Shown here: piece by piece, positions 7,500-17,524 of the stretch
How positions within the stretch are numbered: the first letter of the stretch is position 1
Layout: each line of letters opens with the position of its first letter
DNA from: Nocardia goodfellowii
Lineage (GTDB): Bacteria; Actinomycetota; Actinomycetes; Mycobacteriales; Mycobacteriaceae
DNA length: 64,000 nucleotides
Assembly: GCF_017875645.1 (NCBI RefSeq)
Contig: NZ_JAGGMR010000001.1
Location: 7,254,001-7,318,000, forward strand
Direction: 5' to 3'
Notes under the pieces: model-generated
Database searches by the model: none
What the model was told of the DNA's origin: nothing
Seen by the model: only the letters and a program-made list of their open reading frames with translations
Program-made: the position numbers and the translations under genes

Positions 7500-8999
7500 A
7501 TGAGCAGCAGGACCGAGCCGGTATCGGTGCCCGTTGATGACGTGGTCGCCGAGCGGCTGGCCGTGGCGATTCGGTGTGTCACCATCTCCGGCGACGTCAT
7601 GGGATCCGCATCGGAAAGCTTCGGAGCGCGCGGGGGCGGTGCACATCTCGATGCCGGAGGCGACATGGAATCGGCCGACACATCGGACGCCGAGTTCGCG
7701 AAACTCGCCGCACACCTGGAGCACTCCTTCCCGCGCGTGCACGCCGAACTGGAGTTGCAGACCTTCGGGCGCAGCAGGCTCTATCGCTGGGCGGGCACGG
7801 AACCCGAGAAGGTAGCCGCGGTGCTGCTCGCCCACCAGGACGTGGTGCCGGTGGACGACGCGGAACGCTGGACTCATCCCCCGTTCGCGGGGGTCGTCGA
7901 CGACGAGTTCATCTGGGGGCGGGGGGCGATCGACGACAAGAGTCGCGTGCTCGCGATCCTGGAAGCACTGGAGATGGCGCTGACCGCGGGGGTGCGGCCC
8001 ACGCGCACCATCTACCTGGCCTTCGGACACGACGAGGAGGTGTTCGGCGACCACGGCGCGGTGCTGATGGCGCGGCATCTGCGTGATCGGAACGTGCGGG
8101 CCGACCTGCTGCTCGACGAGGGCGGCGTGATCACCCAGGGGGTCGCGGACGGGGTGGACATCCCGGTGGCCACGATCATGGTCGGCGAGAAAGGCTATGT
8201 CACCGTGCGCCTTTCGGTGTGGGAGGCCGGCGGGCATTCCTCGATGCCCGGCCGTCAGACCGCGGTCGGCCGGTTGGCTCGCGCGGTCGCCCGGCTGCAA
8301 GACAATCCGATGCCGATGCGACTGATCCCGGTGATCGCCGACATGCTGGAACGGTTGCGGCACACCATGGCGGAGCCGCGGCGCAGCTTGCTCAAGTTGT
8401 CCGGGAAAAGCGTGGTCGCGCCGTTGATCACCCGCATCATGGCCGCCGGCCCGACTACCGAGGCGCTGGTGCGCACCACCACCGCGCCGACTGTCATCCG
8501 GGGCGGCGTCAAGGCCAATGTGCTGCCGCAGCGAGCCGAGGCGCTGGTGAATTTTCGTATCCTGCCGGGTGATTCGGTCGCGAAGGTGCTGGAGCACTGC
8601 CGGAAGGTGGTGCGCGACGACGGCGTCCATATCGAGATCATCGGCACCGCCTCCGAACCTTCCCTCGACCCTCGTGTCGGCCCCAGCTTCGACCTCGTCG
8701 CCCGCCTCGCCCAAGCCGTCGTCCCGGGCATCGCGGTGACCACCGGCCTCGTCCCCGGCGCCACCGATTCCCGCCACTACGACGACCTGGCCGTCACCCG
8801 CTGCAATTTCGCGCCGATCATGCTCACCCAAGCCGACATCGGGTCGATCCACGGCACCGACGAGCGCATATCCCGCCTGAACTATGCCCGGCTCATCGAG
8901 TTCAACCGGCTGCTCCTCACCGAACTCGCCCGAGACACCGGCCCGGCCCTCCACGTGCAGCAACCGCGCTCGATCCAGCCCGATAAGCCTGAGCAGTGA
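7500..8999 (+). CDS. M20 family metallopeptidase (carboxypeptidase S-like)
   Basis: Zinc-dependent amidohydrolase/peptidase of 499 residues. Metal-ligand motifs of M20 enzymes are present: AHQDVVPV (His and catalytic Asp), GRGAIDDKS (bridging Asp), GHDEEVFG (catalytic Glu and metal Glu) and the later VPGATDSRHY. The dimerisation domain begins near VGEKGYVTVRL and has GGHSSMPG. The length and the KANVLPQ motif fit the CPS1/PM20D1-like branch, which cleaves or forms N-acyl amino acids and peptides. The start is uncertain: ATG 7500 lacks a clear ribosome binding site but no better in-frame start is seen. The upstream region is shared with the divergent TY-Chap gene. Confidence 0.9.
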   Translation: MSSRTEPVSVPVDDVVAERLAVAIRCVTISGDVMGSASESFGARGGGAHLDAGGDMESADTSDAEFAKLAAHLEHSFPRVHAELELQTFGRSRLYRWAGTEPEKVAAVLLAHQDVVPVDDAERWTHPPFAGVVDDEFIWGRGAIDDKSRVLAILEALEMALTAGVRPTRTIYLAFGHDEEVFGDHGAVLMARHLRDRNVRADLLLDEGGVITQGVADGVDIPVATIMVGEKGYVTVRLSVWEAGGHSSMPGRQTAVGRLARAVARLQDNPMPMRLIPVIADMLERLRHTMAEPRRSLLKLSGKSVVAPLITRIMAAGPTTEALVRTTTAPTVIRGGVKANVLPQRAEALVNFRILPGDSVAKVLEHCRKVVRDDGVHIEIIGTASEPSLDPRVGPSFDLVARLAQAVVPGIAVTTGLVPGATDSRHYDDLAVTRCNFAPIMLTQADIGSIHGTDERISRLNYARLIEFNRLLLTELARDTGPALHVQQPRSIQPDKPEQ

Positions 9000-9453
9000 T
9001 CTGACGCAGCGCCGACTCGTCGGACCGGCCAGCGAGCGCTGATCGACCGCCTCCGATCGGAACCTATCGTGACCGATCCCCACAGCGAAGTCGTCTCCCC
9101 GTAGACCAGCAACTTCACTCACGCCGAAGTTGGGCACAATCTCGATTGCTCTTCCAGTGCCGTGTGACCTCGCTGATCGAATCTCGAGTGCCGAACATCC
9201 CGTTCAGCGTTCGCAGGGCAGGGGTGCTGCTCACGGCGCGGCACGCTGGTGCGACGCAGTCGCGGCGGGGGTTATAGCAGCCGTCGCCGATCTGCTGGTG
9301 GGCCGCAAGGACCGGCACGACCGCGCACCGGCGAACAGCGAGCAAGGTTCCCGTCCAGCGCCGGTTCTCCGCCGGTGACCGATGCCGAGCCGCTAGTTTG
9401 ATGACACGGGTGCGGCGTCGGCACCCACCGAGGACCTTCTGTAAGGAGTGCAC
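9000..9453. other. Intergenic region without a recognisable gene
   Basis: About 450 bases between the M20 peptidase and the lipase. Open frames here on both strands lack family resemblance, a good start site or consistent codon use. No strong hairpin or tandem repeat was seen. Only the AAGGAG ribosome binding site of the next gene (9443-9448) is clear. Confidence 0.5.
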
Positions 9454-10293
9454 GTGACCCGCACCGAGGATGGCAATTTCGAGGGCGTCGGTAGCCGGAT
9501 CGCTTGGCGCGCTTGGCTTCCCGATGGGCCGACGCGGGCGGTGGTGGTGCTGGTGCACGGAATCGCCGAGCATTCGGGGCGGTACGCGCACGTCGGTGCG
9601 CGGTTGGCGGATGCCGGTTTCGCGGTGTACGCGCTCGACCATGTGGGGCATGGAAAGTCCGAGGGCGGCAAGGCGAATATCGGGTCGATGTCGGGGTCGG
9701 CCGACAATGTCGAGGGCATGCTCGACCTCGCCGGCCGGGAACAGCCGGGTGTGCCGCGGTTTCTGCTGGGGCATTCGATGGGCAGCCTGATCGTGCTGTA
9801 TCTGGCTACTCGCGCGCCGTTGCAGGTGGACGGCATCGTGGTGTCCGCGCCGCCGCTGGACATCCCGGTCGGCAATCCGGTGCAGAAAATGCTTGCTCCG
9901 GTACTGAGCCGATTGACCCCGAATCTCGGTGTGCTGAAACTGGACTCGTCGATGATCAGCCGTGACCCGGCGGTTGTGGCGGCCTACGACGCCGACCCGC
10001 TGGTGTATCGCGGCAAGGTTCCCGCCCGCACCGGCACCGAAATCCTGCAGGCCACCGAGATCGTCAAGGGCCGTCTGGACAAACTGACCGTGCCGACGCT
10101 GGTGCTGCACGGCACCGCCGACTCGCTGGCCGCGCCGTCGAGTTCCGATCTGATCGAACGCGGCGCGGGCGCGGAGGATCTGACGGTGTTGCGCTACGAG
10201 GGCCTCTACCACGAGGTTTTCAACGAGCCGGAGCAGGACAAGGTGCTCGGCGATGTCGTGGACTGGCTGCAAGCCCATGTTACTCAGCAGTAG
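9454..10293 (+). CDS. Monoacylglycerol lipase (Rv0183-like alpha/beta hydrolase)
   Basis: Serine lipase of 279 residues that should release fatty acid from monoacylglycerols. Motifs: VLVHGIAEHSGRY with the HG oxyanion motif, the nucleophile elbow GHSMGS, VLHGTADSLAAP with the acid residue, and YEGLYHEVFNE with the catalytic His. The length equals that of M. tuberculosis Rv0183, which also matches in the EHSGRY and GHGKSEG motifs. GTG 9454 was chosen because AAGGAG at 9443-9448 leaves a 5-nt gap; the alternative GTG at 9448 overlaps that site. Confidence 0.9.
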   Translation: MTRTEDGNFEGVGSRIAWRAWLPDGPTRAVVVLVHGIAEHSGRYAHVGARLADAGFAVYALDHVGHGKSEGGKANIGSMSGSADNVEGMLDLAGREQPGVPRFLLGHSMGSLIVLYLATRAPLQVDGIVVSAPPLDIPVGNPVQKMLAPVLSRLTPNLGVLKLDSSMISRDPAVVAAYDADPLVYRGKVPARTGTEILQATEIVKGRLDKLTVPTLVLHGTADSLAAPSSSDLIERGAGAEDLTVLRYEGLYHEVFNEPEQDKVLGDVVDWLQAHVTQQ

Positions 10294-10302
10294 ACTCCGG
10301 TC

Positions 10303-10752
10303 ATGAACAACAAGGTCGCCTTCATCCGCGCCATGTGGCACAGCTCCATCGTCGGAAAGGCTCTCGAGGGCTTCACCGCGGAATACCGCGATCTCGGCTT
10401 CGACCCGGCCGCGATCGACGTGTTCGAGGTGCCGGGGGCCTTCGAGATCCCGCTGCACGCCAAGCGCCTCGCCCAGTCCGGCCGCTACTCGGCGATCGTG
10501 GCTTCGGCGCTGGTCGTCGACGGCGGCATCTACCGGCACGATTTCGTCGCGTCCGCGGTGATCGACGGCCTGATGCGGGTGCAACTCGACTCCGACGTGC
10601 CGGTGTTCTCGGTGGTGCTGACTCCGCATCATTTCCACGAGCACAGCGAGCACGTGAACTACTACACCGAACATTTCGTGACGAAGGGCGCGGAGGCGGC
10701 CCGCGCGCTGGCGACCACACTGAACTCCTTGCGCGCCTTGCCCGTTGACTGA
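10303..10752 (+). CDS. ribH: 6,7-dimethyl-8-ribityllumazine synthase, type II (RibH2-like)
   Basis: Condenses 5-amino-6-ribitylaminouracil with dihydroxybutanone phosphate, the penultimate step of riboflavin synthesis. The 149-residue protein has RAMWHSSIVGKA at the first substrate loop, VPGAFEIPLHAKRLA, VVDGGIYRHDFVASAVIDG and LTPHHFHEHSEH. The RHDFVA and HHFHEH motifs resemble the decameric type II (Brucella RibH2) group more than classical icosahedral RibH. No other riboflavin gene is nearby, so it may be a second copy or a stand-alone gene. It lies 10 nt after the lipase and overlaps the next gene by 8 nt, suggesting an operon. Confidence 0.9.
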   Translation: MNNKVAFIRAMWHSSIVGKALEGFTAEYRDLGFDPAAIDVFEVPGAFEIPLHAKRLAQSGRYSAIVASALVVDGGIYRHDFVASAVIDGLMRVQLDSDVPVFSVVLTPHHFHEHSEHVNYYTEHFVTKGAEAARALATTLNSLRALPVD

Positions 10753-11161
10753 GGCGGAGTCCGGCCGGCATCGGATCGCGGTCCTCGCGGTGCTGGCCGT
10801 TTTCTGCGCGGTGATGTGGGCGGCCTGGCTCGGCTGGGACAACGACTACTACTACGCCGATGGCGTCGAGCAGGGGCCGTATCGTCCGGTGCAGGTAATC
10901 GGTTGCGGCGCTTGCGTTGTCCTCGCGAGCATCGCCGCGTTCCTGTATCTGCGCCGCCCGACCGCGATCCCGGCGGTTGCCGCCGCCGCGGTGCTCGGCT
11001 TCGCGGTGCCGTGGGCGGGCAACGCCGCACAGGATTCCACCGGCCTGTGGGCGGTGGGCCTGATGTTCCTGCTCATCGGCGGCGGGCTGGGCCTGGTTTC
11101 GGTACTGGCTGTGGTCCAGTTGATTCGAACCATGGTGCGCTCGGTCCGAAACAAGCGCTAG
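10745..11161 (+). CDS. Small integral membrane protein, unknown function
   Basis: A 138-residue protein with predicted membrane spans around 10-29, 50-69, 73-90 and 100-125 and a basic C-terminus (SVRNKR). The TTG start at 10745 overlaps the end of ribH by 8 nt, implying translational coupling. A polar loop with NDYYYADG lies between spans one and two. No family is recognised. Confidence 0.7.
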   Translation: MTEAESGRHRIAVLAVLAVFCAVMWAAWLGWDNDYYYADGVEQGPYRPVQVIGCGACVVLASIAAFLYLRRPTAIPAVAAAAVLGFAVPWAGNAAQDSTGLWAVGLMFLLIGGGLGLVSVLAVVQLIRTMVRSVRNKR

Positions 11162-11167
11162 CGGAAC

Positions 11168-12607
11168 CTATTCGAACTTGGTCAGGCAGGCCCGCTCACC
11201 ATCGAGCACGCCGTGGCGGAAGGCCTCCAGCCGCTGATAGCCGCTCTTGACGATCTTGCCGTCCACATCGGCGGCGGCGAGTCCGTCGGCCAGCAAGCCG
11301 GAGACCGCTTCGTCGAGGTCCTTGGCGGACAGACGCGGATCGCTGTTGGGCGCACTGAGTTTCGTGGTGAAGGCCCCGCTCAAGCAGACGGTGCGCAGCC
11401 CGGCGGTTTCCGCGCCGGTAAGCCCTAGTCGGCGATCATGCTGCACCGCGAGCATGTAGCGGGAGATGAAGACGATGAAAGCGTTGTAGTCGCCGTCCAC
11501 GTCGGCGGACAGAACGTCCTCCGCGTTCTGCTTCTCGCCTCGTTCGGCCAGTGCGACGACGTCGGTACCTATGGTATTCGAACTGGGACAGTACGAAACC
11601 GGCTCGGTGGGACTGACTTTCGCGCAATCGCGCACCACGCCCCGGTAGTCGAACACCGGCGGCTTCGACACCGGGAAGGCCTTGGACAGGGCTTGCGCGA
11701 CGCTGGCCAGCGACTCCCGGTCGATCGGGAGCTGTCTCTGCTCCTCGTCCTCGAACTCGAAGGAGGTGGGCAGGCTGCCGCGCCGCTTGTTCAGCTCGGA
11801 CCGGTTGATCTGCTTGCACGCACTCGCACCGTCGGTATAGCCGAGCTGTACCGCGGTCACGCGTTCGAACGCGGAGCCGTGCATGTTCTGCTTGCTGCCA
11901 GGGTCGGTGTCGCGCACCGCGATGGTGGCCCCGAGCACACCGTCGAGGCCGTCGGTCAGGTTCATGGTGAAATGCGGCGAATCGCCCTCGGCCACATGGC
12001 GGAGGAAGACACCGGCAAGGCAGTCGGCCTGCTGCTCCTGCACCAGGGTGTTGGTGAAGAATCCCGCGATTTTGGCTTGGCCCTGGATGGCGTGCCCGTA
12101 TTCGTGAGCCAGCACCATGACGATGGCCAGCGAGTTGTATTTCTGCTCCAGGAGGGGGAACAAGATTCCTCGGTCCCAGCCGATGGTGTGGTCGAGGCCG
12201 CAGTAGGCCGCGTTCACCAGTTGGTAAGTCGAAGATCTACAGAAGGTGGGCGAACTTTGCTTGGCGGCCTTGGCATCCCAGGAAACGTATGCGGTGACCG
12301 GCTGGAAGATTCCGGGGAAGGTCTTGGCGTACTCGGATTTCCAGAACGCTTCGATATCGGCGATGGCGTTGAGTGCGAGTTTGTCGACCGCTCCCCCGTC
12401 GCTGTTCTCCGCCCGCAGCGCGGTGTCCGGGACGCCTTCGCGTGGGCCACTCGGACCCTCCGCTTTCGCGGCGCCCGCCAGCACCCACGGATTCCCGGAG
12501 TCCGAAACCCCTTTTCCCGTAGCGTTATTCACTACCTCCGCGCATCCGGACAGTGCGGCCCCCACCGCCAGCACCACCGCGACCACGCCGAAACGCCAGA
12601 GTCTCAT
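11168..12607 (-). CDS. Neutral zinc metallopeptidase lipoprotein
   Basis: Extracytoplasmic lipoprotein of 479 residues. The signal sequence ends in lipobox LSGC (Cys22). The catalytic motif HEYGH is at residues 168-172, with a downstream glutamate in QEQQADC (about 191), as in the neutral zinc metallopeptidase (YpfJ) family. CRSSTYQLVNAAYCGLDHTI upstream and LRHVAEGD downstream also fit. The C-terminal half is longer than in YpfJ proteins and has paired cysteines, probably disulfides. It is convergent with the small membrane protein (6-nt gap). The substrate is unknown; a role in envelope protein turnover is an inference. Confidence 0.9.
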   Translation of the reverse strand: MRLWRFGVVAVVLAVGAALSGCAEVVNNATGKGVSDSGNPWVLAGAAKAEGPSGPREGVPDTALRAENSDGGAVDKLALNAIADIEAFWKSEYAKTFPGIFQPVTAYVSWDAKAAKQSSPTFCRSSTYQLVNAAYCGLDHTIGWDRGILFPLLEQKYNSLAIVMVLAHEYGHAIQGQAKIAGFFTNTLVQEQQADCLAGVFLRHVAEGDSPHFTMNLTDGLDGVLGATIAVRDTDPGSKQNMHGSAFERVTAVQLGYTDGASACKQINRSELNKRRGSLPTSFEFEDEEQRQLPIDRESLASVAQALSKAFPVSKPPVFDYRGVVRDCAKVSPTEPVSYCPSSNTIGTDVVALAERGEKQNAEDVLSADVDGDYNAFIVFISRYMLAVQHDRRLGLTGAETAGLRTVCLSGAFTTKLSAPNSDPRLSAKDLDEAVSGLLADGLAAADVDGKIVKSGYQRLEAFRHGVLDGERACLTKFE

Positions 12608-12705
12608 GTGACGTACCTCCCGGTTACACCGCAGAGCTGTTCCCGGGCCACCCGCCGAGCGTTCTCATCGTAATCGCCGGAACCCGAAGCAGGGCGGTGA
12701 ACCGG

Positions 12706-13650
12706 TCAGGCGTTCATGCGCAGATGGGCCAGCAGCGCGCGGTGGTCCGAACCGGGGATGGACAGGGATCGGAGGTCCTCGGCGGTGCCGTCGGCGACCA
12801 GGATGTGGTCGATGCCCAGAACCGGACCCCAGCGCTCGCTGTCCGGCCAGGTGAGCATGGGCCCGGCGCCGACGAGATCGGCGGCCGAATCGTAGCGCCC
12901 GGCCACCAGGGCGCGGAAGGCGGCGTGGTCGCGGGTGGCGTTGAAGTCCGCGCCGACGATCGCGGGTCCGGTTCGGGCATCGAGGATTTCGCGGATCCGC
13001 GGCATTTCCCAGCTCCACGCCGCGAAGTTCAGGTTCGGCGGGATCGGGTGCAGGGCGAACACCGCGATATCGCCGCGCTCGGGATGCTCCATGGTCGCGC
13101 CGAGGTTGTTGATCTGGAAGCCGTCGAACCGCTGGGTGTCGCGCAACGGATACCGGCTGTAGATGCCGGTACCGCCGCCGCCGGGGCCGGGAATCAGGAA
13201 CTGGTGCGGCAGCTCGTCGCTGATTCCCGCCGCCGCGAAGCGATCGACCGCCTCCTGCGTCAGCTCGTCCACCGTCAGCAGGTCGACCCGCTCGTCGCGC
13301 ACTGTGCGCACCACAGCGCCGATGTCGGCACCGCCGAAGAGGATATTCGATTGCAGCACAGTTATTCTCGGCCCCGAGGCGGCGTGTCCGTTCGGCACGA
13401 AGATCGGCAGCTGCGTCCACAACGCCACCGCCACCACAACTCCCGCGAACGCCGCGCTCCGCCAGCCCCGTGCGATCAATACCAGCACCAAACCCAGCAG
13501 CGCACCGACCATCAGATATGACGCCCCCGAGGCCCCCAGTACGAACAGCTCCCAGCGCCACGATCCCAAGTGCAGCACTACCCCGGCGATTCCCGCGAGC
13601 ACGGCGGCCCACCCCACCCCGAGCAGCGCCCGGTCCAACCATTTACGCAT
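12706..13650 (-). CDS. Membrane-anchored endonuclease/exonuclease/phosphatase family protein
   Basis: A 314-residue protein with two or three N-terminal membrane helices (about 8-30, 38-60 and 66-84) followed by an EEP domain. Visible elements are ITVLQSNILFGGAD (Asn), LLTVDELT (metal-binding Glu), GTGIYSRYPL, HPIPP, VGADFNATRDH (GxxN) and the final SDHRALLA (catalytic Asp-His). EEP enzymes cleave phosphodiesters in nucleic acids, sphingomyelin or phosphoinositides; the anchored actinobacterial forms are mostly uncharacterised. The active site is predicted outside the cell. Confidence 0.85.
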   Translation of the reverse strand: MRKWLDRALLGVGWAAVLAGIAGVVLHLGSWRWELFVLGASGASYLMVGALLGLVLVLIARGWRSAAFAGVVVAVALWTQLPIFVPNGHAASGPRITVLQSNILFGGADIGAVVRTVRDERVDLLTVDELTQEAVDRFAAAGISDELPHQFLIPGPGGGGTGIYSRYPLRDTQRFDGFQINNLGATMEHPERGDIAVFALHPIPPNLNFAAWSWEMPRIREILDARTGPAIVGADFNATRDHAAFRALVAGRYDSAADLVGAGPMLTWPDSERWGPVLGIDHILVADGTAEDLRSLSIPGSDHRALLAHLRMNA

Positions 13651-13717
13651 CCCTGCACCCTATGCGGCCGAGATGGACCAGCCGCGCGGCCCTTGTGCGG
13701 ATTCGGTGTAGAACCGC

Positions 13718-14326
13718 TCAGGACGCCGTCGTGCGCGGTCCCGGCACCACGGCATAGCCCGAGGGCTGTTGCAGCACAAGGAGATCCGCGTGCGGCCGGG
13801 ACGGATCCTCCGCGAAGTGCGCGCGCTCCTCCGCGGTCCACTCGTCCCAGAACGCCGCCAGCGCGTCCCCGTCCCGCTGCCGCCCGCGCGCCCAGGCCTC
13901 CTCGGCCGCGCACTCCATCCACAACAGCCGCGCCAGCTGCGGCCGCAAGCTTCGCCGCCCGGCTCCGACCCCCTCGACCAGCACCACCGGCTCCGCCAGC
14001 AACGCCCGCTCGCCGCCGAATTCGCACCGCTCCCAGTCATAGGCCCGATAGAAGGCCGTGTGTCCCCACTTGAACGGCGTCAGCACCTGTTCCCGCAACC
14101 GATCGGTCCATTGGAAGAACTCGCTGTGCGTAGCCAGGTCGTCCAAGTGCAGCACCGGAGCACCGCCGAGCGCCTCGGCCAGCCGTGCGGCGAATGTGCT
14201 CTTACCGGCCCCCGCGTGCCCGTCCACCCCCACCAAGCGGACCCGCCCACACGACGGCGGCAACGCCCGCAATGTCTGCGCGAGCTCACTCAGCTCAGAG
14301 TTTTCCTTGGGTAGGAGGGGATCCAT
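13718..14326 (-). CDS. Uridine kinase-like P-loop protein
   Basis: A 202-residue P-loop kinase with Walker A GHAGAGKSTFA, LHLDDLATHS after it and VVLVEGVGAG in place of the uridine kinase EG motif. Short actinobacterial proteins of this type are usually annotated as uridine kinase or (d)CMP kinase-like, with substrate unproven. ATG 14326 was chosen; the open frame extends 18 codons upstream without a better site. It lies 102 nt downstream of glnE on the same strand. Confidence 0.75.
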   Translation of the reverse strand: MDPLLPKENSELSELAQTLRALPPSCGRVRLVGVDGHAGAGKSTFAARLAEALGGAPVLHLDDLATHSEFFQWTDRLREQVLTPFKWGHTAFYRAYDWERCEFGGERALLAEPVVLVEGVGAGRRSLRPQLARLLWMECAAEEAWARGRQRDGDALAAFWDEWTAEERAHFAEDPSRPHADLLVLQQPSGYAVVPGPRTTAS

Positions 14327-14428
14327 ACCGGCCACTCTAGGTGTGCGACTCCGATTGGCCGAACCGCGACGCGGCCCCAATCCCGTCGCGCCACGCGGGC
14401 CCCGCGCGTCGCTTCGCGGCCTGACCGG

Positions 14429-17400
14429 CTACTCGCCGCCGAAGACGCGTTCCACCACCGCTTTCGCGCGGCGGGTGACGCGCATGTAGTTGTCGAGGAA
14501 CTCGCTGCCGTCATCGTTCGGCCAGCCCGCGACGCGCGCGACCGCGGAGAGCAGCCGGCCCGGGGCCGGAAGCTGATCGGCGGGTTTGCCGCGGACCAGG
14601 ACCAGGGCATTGCGCGCCTTGGTAGCGGTCAGCCAGGCGTCGCGCAGCAGGGCCACGTCGGCGGGCTCCAGCAGTTCGGCTTCCTCGATGACCTCGAGGC
14701 AGTCCAGCGTGGACGTGTTGTGCAAGCCCGGGATCTGGTGGGCGTGCCGGAGCTGGAGCAGCTGAACGGTCCACTCGATGTCGGCGAGACCGCCGCGGCC
14801 GAGTTTGGTGTGCGTGGCCGGGTTGGCGCCGCGCGGCAGCCGTTCGGCATCGATGCGGGCCTTGATCCGGCGGATTTCGCGGACCGCTTCCGCCGAGACG
14901 CCGCCCACCGGGTAGCGGACCTTGTCGATGGTGCGCAGGAATCGAACGCCGAGCGCGTCGTCGCCGGCGACCTGGTGCGCACGCAGCAGGGCCTGCATCT
15001 CCCAGGGCTGAGCCCACTGCTCGTAGTAGGCGGCATAGGCGGCGAGCGTGCGGACCAGAGCACCGTTGCGGCCCTCCGGGCGCAGCCCCGCGTCCACGTG
15101 CAGCGGCGGGTCGGTGCTCGGCGCGCCCAACAGCCGCTGCACCTTCTCGGCGACCGAGATGGACCACTTCACGGCTTTGGTCTCGTCGACGCCGGGCCGC
15201 GGATCGCAGACGAACAGGACGTCGGCGTCGGAACCGTAGCCGAGTTCCATGCCGCCGAGGCGGCCCATGCCGATCACCGCGAAGTCGGCGGGCGCGGGTT
15301 CGCCGAGTTCGGCTTCGCTGGCCCGGATCACCGCCAGCAGCGCGGCTTCCAGCGTGGCGACCCATACCGCGGACAACGCCCGGCACACCTGCCGCACATC
15401 GAGCATGCCGAGCAGGTCGGCCGAAGCGACGCGGGCCAATTCGTGGCGACGCAGCGAACGGGCCGCCGCGACAGCGCGTTTGGAGTCGTCGTAGCGAGCG
15501 GCGGCGGTGAGAATGCCGCGCGCGACATCTTCGGGCTGCTGACTCAACAGCAGCGGACCGCTGGGCCCGTCGGCGTACATGCGGATCGTGTCGGGCGCGT
15601 TGATCAGCAGGTCGGGCAGGTACTCCGAGGACCCGAGCACGATCATCAGGCGCTGCGCGATCGCGCCTTCGTCGCGCAGTTCCCGCAGGAACCAGATCTG
15701 GTCGTCGAGCCCTTCCGACACCCGCCGGTAGGCGAGCAGGCCGGCGTCGGGATTCGGTGTCTCCCCGAGCCATTCGAGCAATGTCGGCAGTAGCAGCGCC
15801 TGGATCCGGCCCTTGCGCGACACCCCGCCGGTGAGCGCTTTCAGATGTCCGAGCGCGTGCTCCGGGGAGGTGTAACCGAGCGCCTTCAACTGGCGGACCG
15901 CGGCGCTCGGACTCAGTCGCAGCGCGTCCGAATCCAGCCGGGCCACCGAGTCCAGCAGCGGCCGGTAGAAGAGCTTGGCGTGTAATCGCCTGACCCGCAC
16001 GGCATTCCGCCGGATCTCGGCGCCGAGCACGCCGACCGCGTCCTGGCGGCCGTCGGGCCGGATATGCGCGGCGCGCGCCAGCCAGCGCATGCCTTCCTCG
16101 TCGTCGGCGGCGGGCAGCGTATGCGTGCGCTTCAAGCGCTGCAACTGCAAGCGGTGCTCGAGCAGCCGCAGGAACTCATAGGACGCGGTGAGGTTCGCGG
16201 CGTCGTCGCGACCGACGTACCCACCGGCCGCCAGCGCCGTCAACGCCTCGACGGTGCCCTGCACGTGCAGCGTGTCGTCGACCCGCCCGTGCACCAATTG
16301 CAGGAGCTGGACCGCGAATTCGACGTCACGCAGGCTGCCGTGCCCGAGCTTCAGTTCCCGTTCCCGCAGGTCGGCGGGCACCAGATCTTCCACTCGCCGC
16401 CGCATCGCCTGCACGTCGGCGACGAAATCCGCACGCTCGGAGGCATTCCAGACCATCGGCATCAACGCGTCGCGATAGGCCAGGCCGAGATCCAGGTCGC
16501 CGGTCATCGGCCGGTTCTTCAGCAGCGCCTGGAATTCCCAGGTCCGCGCCCACCGCTTGTAGTACGCGACATGCGATTCCAGCGTCCGGACCAGCGCGCC
16601 CGCTTTGCCTTCGGGCCGCAGCGCCGCGTCGACCTCGAAGAAGGCCTGGCTGCCCACGCTCATCATCTCCGCGGCCAGCCGGGTAGCGGTGGCGTCGGCG
16701 GGTTCGGCGACGAACACCACGTCGACATCGCTGACATAATTCAGTTCGCACGCGCCGCTCTTGCCCATGGCGATCACCGCCAGGCGCACCGGGCACGGGC
16801 CGTCCTTGCAGACGCGCGCCACCGCGACCGACAGCGCCGCCGTCAACGCCGCGTCGGCCAGGGCCGTGAGGTGTTTGCCCACCACCTGATACGGCAGCAC
16901 CGGCTCGTTCTCCACGGTGGCCGCCAAGTCCAGCGCTGCCAGGAACATCAACTGATCGCGGTAGCGCCGGCGCAGCAACGACACCGTCTCCGGCCCGGTG
17001 ATCCCGGCGCGGTACAGCATCGGGCCCGCGTGCGGCCCCTCCTCCGGCACCGCCTCGACCGCGGCGAGCAGATCGGCGATCAACTCGTCCCGGTCCGGCA
17101 AGTTCTTGCGCCGCAGCAACTTCCACGCCGACGGCTCCGCCACCAGATGATCGGCGAACGCGCTCGACGAGCCGATCAGCGCGAACAGCCTGCCGCGCAA
17201 CGAGGTATCGGTGCGCAGCAGCGAATCGAGTTCGGCCCAGTCACCATCCAGCGCCTCACGCAACCGGATCAGTGTGCACAGCGCCAGGTCGGCGTCGGGC
17301 GCCCGCGACAGCGCCCACAGCACCGGGATGCTGTCGACATTGTCCCAAGCCAGCTCACGCAACGACTCGGCGGCGTTCGGCTCGAGCAACCCGAGCCGGC

Positions 17401-17443
17401 CGACACCGGGGACAGCTGAGCGCGCAGTCGGGGGCCGAACCAT
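14429..17443 (-). CDS. glnE: Bifunctional glutamine synthetase adenylyltransferase/deadenylase (GlnE)
   Basis: Adenylylates the target tyrosine of GlnA (Tyr406 of GlnA1 here) when nitrogen is plentiful and removes AMP when it is scarce. The 1004-residue protein is close to the 994 of M. tuberculosis. Both nucleotidyltransferase domains are intact: [12 protein letters not shown] in the N-terminal deadenylase half and [13 protein letters not shown] in the C-terminal adenylylase half, each with the following RPEGKAG or RPEGRNG motif. GRLGLLEP near the N-terminus matches mycobacterial GlnE. ATG 17443 is used although no strong ribosome binding site is seen; the frame is open to 17503 and TTG 17452 is an alternative. 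It lies 81 nt downstream of glnA2, so co-transcription is likely. Confidence 0.97.
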   Translation of the reverse strand: MVRPPTARSAVPGVGRLGLLEPNAAESLRELAWDNVDSIPVLWALSRAPDADLALCTLIRLREALDGDWAELDSLLRTDTSLRGRLFALIGSSSAFADHLVAEPSAWKLLRRKNLPDRDELIADLLAAVEAVPEEGPHAGPMLYRAGITGPETVSLLRRRYRDQLMFLAALDLAATVENEPVLPYQVVGKHLTALADAALTAALSVAVARVCKDGPCPVRLAVIAMGKSGACELNYVSDVDVVFVAEPADATATRLAAEMMSVGSQAFFEVDAALRPEGKAGALVRTLESHVAYYKRWARTWEFQALLKNRPMTGDLDLGLAYRDALMPMVWNASERADFVADVQAMRRRVEDLVPADLRERELKLGHGSLRDVEFAVQLLQLVHGRVDDTLHVQGTVEALTALAAGGYVGRDDAANLTASYEFLRLLEHRLQLQRLKRTHTLPAADDEEGMRWLARAAHIRPDGRQDAVGVLGAEIRRNAVRVRRLHAKLFYRPLLDSVARLDSDALRLSPSAAVRQLKALGYTSPEHALGHLKALTGGVSRKGRIQALLLPTLLEWLGETPNPDAGLLAYRRVSEGLDDQIWFLRELRDEGAIAQRLMIVLGSSEYLPDLLINAPDTIRMYADGPSGPLLLSQQPEDVARGILTAAARYDDSKRAVAAARSLRRHELARVASADLLGMLDVRQVCRALSAVWVATLEAALLAVIRASEAELGEPAPADFAVIGMGRLGGMELGYGSDADVLFVCDPRPGVDETKAVKWSISVAEKVQRLLGAPSTDPPLHVDAGLRPEGRNGALVRTLAAYAAYYEQWAQPWEMQALLRAHQVAGDDALGVRFLRTIDKVRYPVGGVSAEAVREIRRIKARIDAERLPRGANPATHTKLGRGGLADIEWTVQLLQLRHAHQIPGLHNTSTLDCLEVIEEAELLEPADVALLRDAWLTATKARNALVLVRGKPADQLPAPGRLLSAVARVAGWPNDDGSEFLDNYMRVTRRAKAVVERVFGGE

Positions 17444-17524
17444 AGTTCCCAACTTAGTTGTCTCGACAACGCTTTCCAGCGCGGGGCACGGAAAGACACG
17501 CAAACGGTACTTTGCGGGCCAGGA

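Noticed and set aside
9115..10842. 575-codon minus-strand frame across the lipase and ribH genes
   Set aside because: It overlaps two well-supported plus-strand genes and has His/Arg/Gln-rich composition typical of antisense frames in GC-rich DNA.
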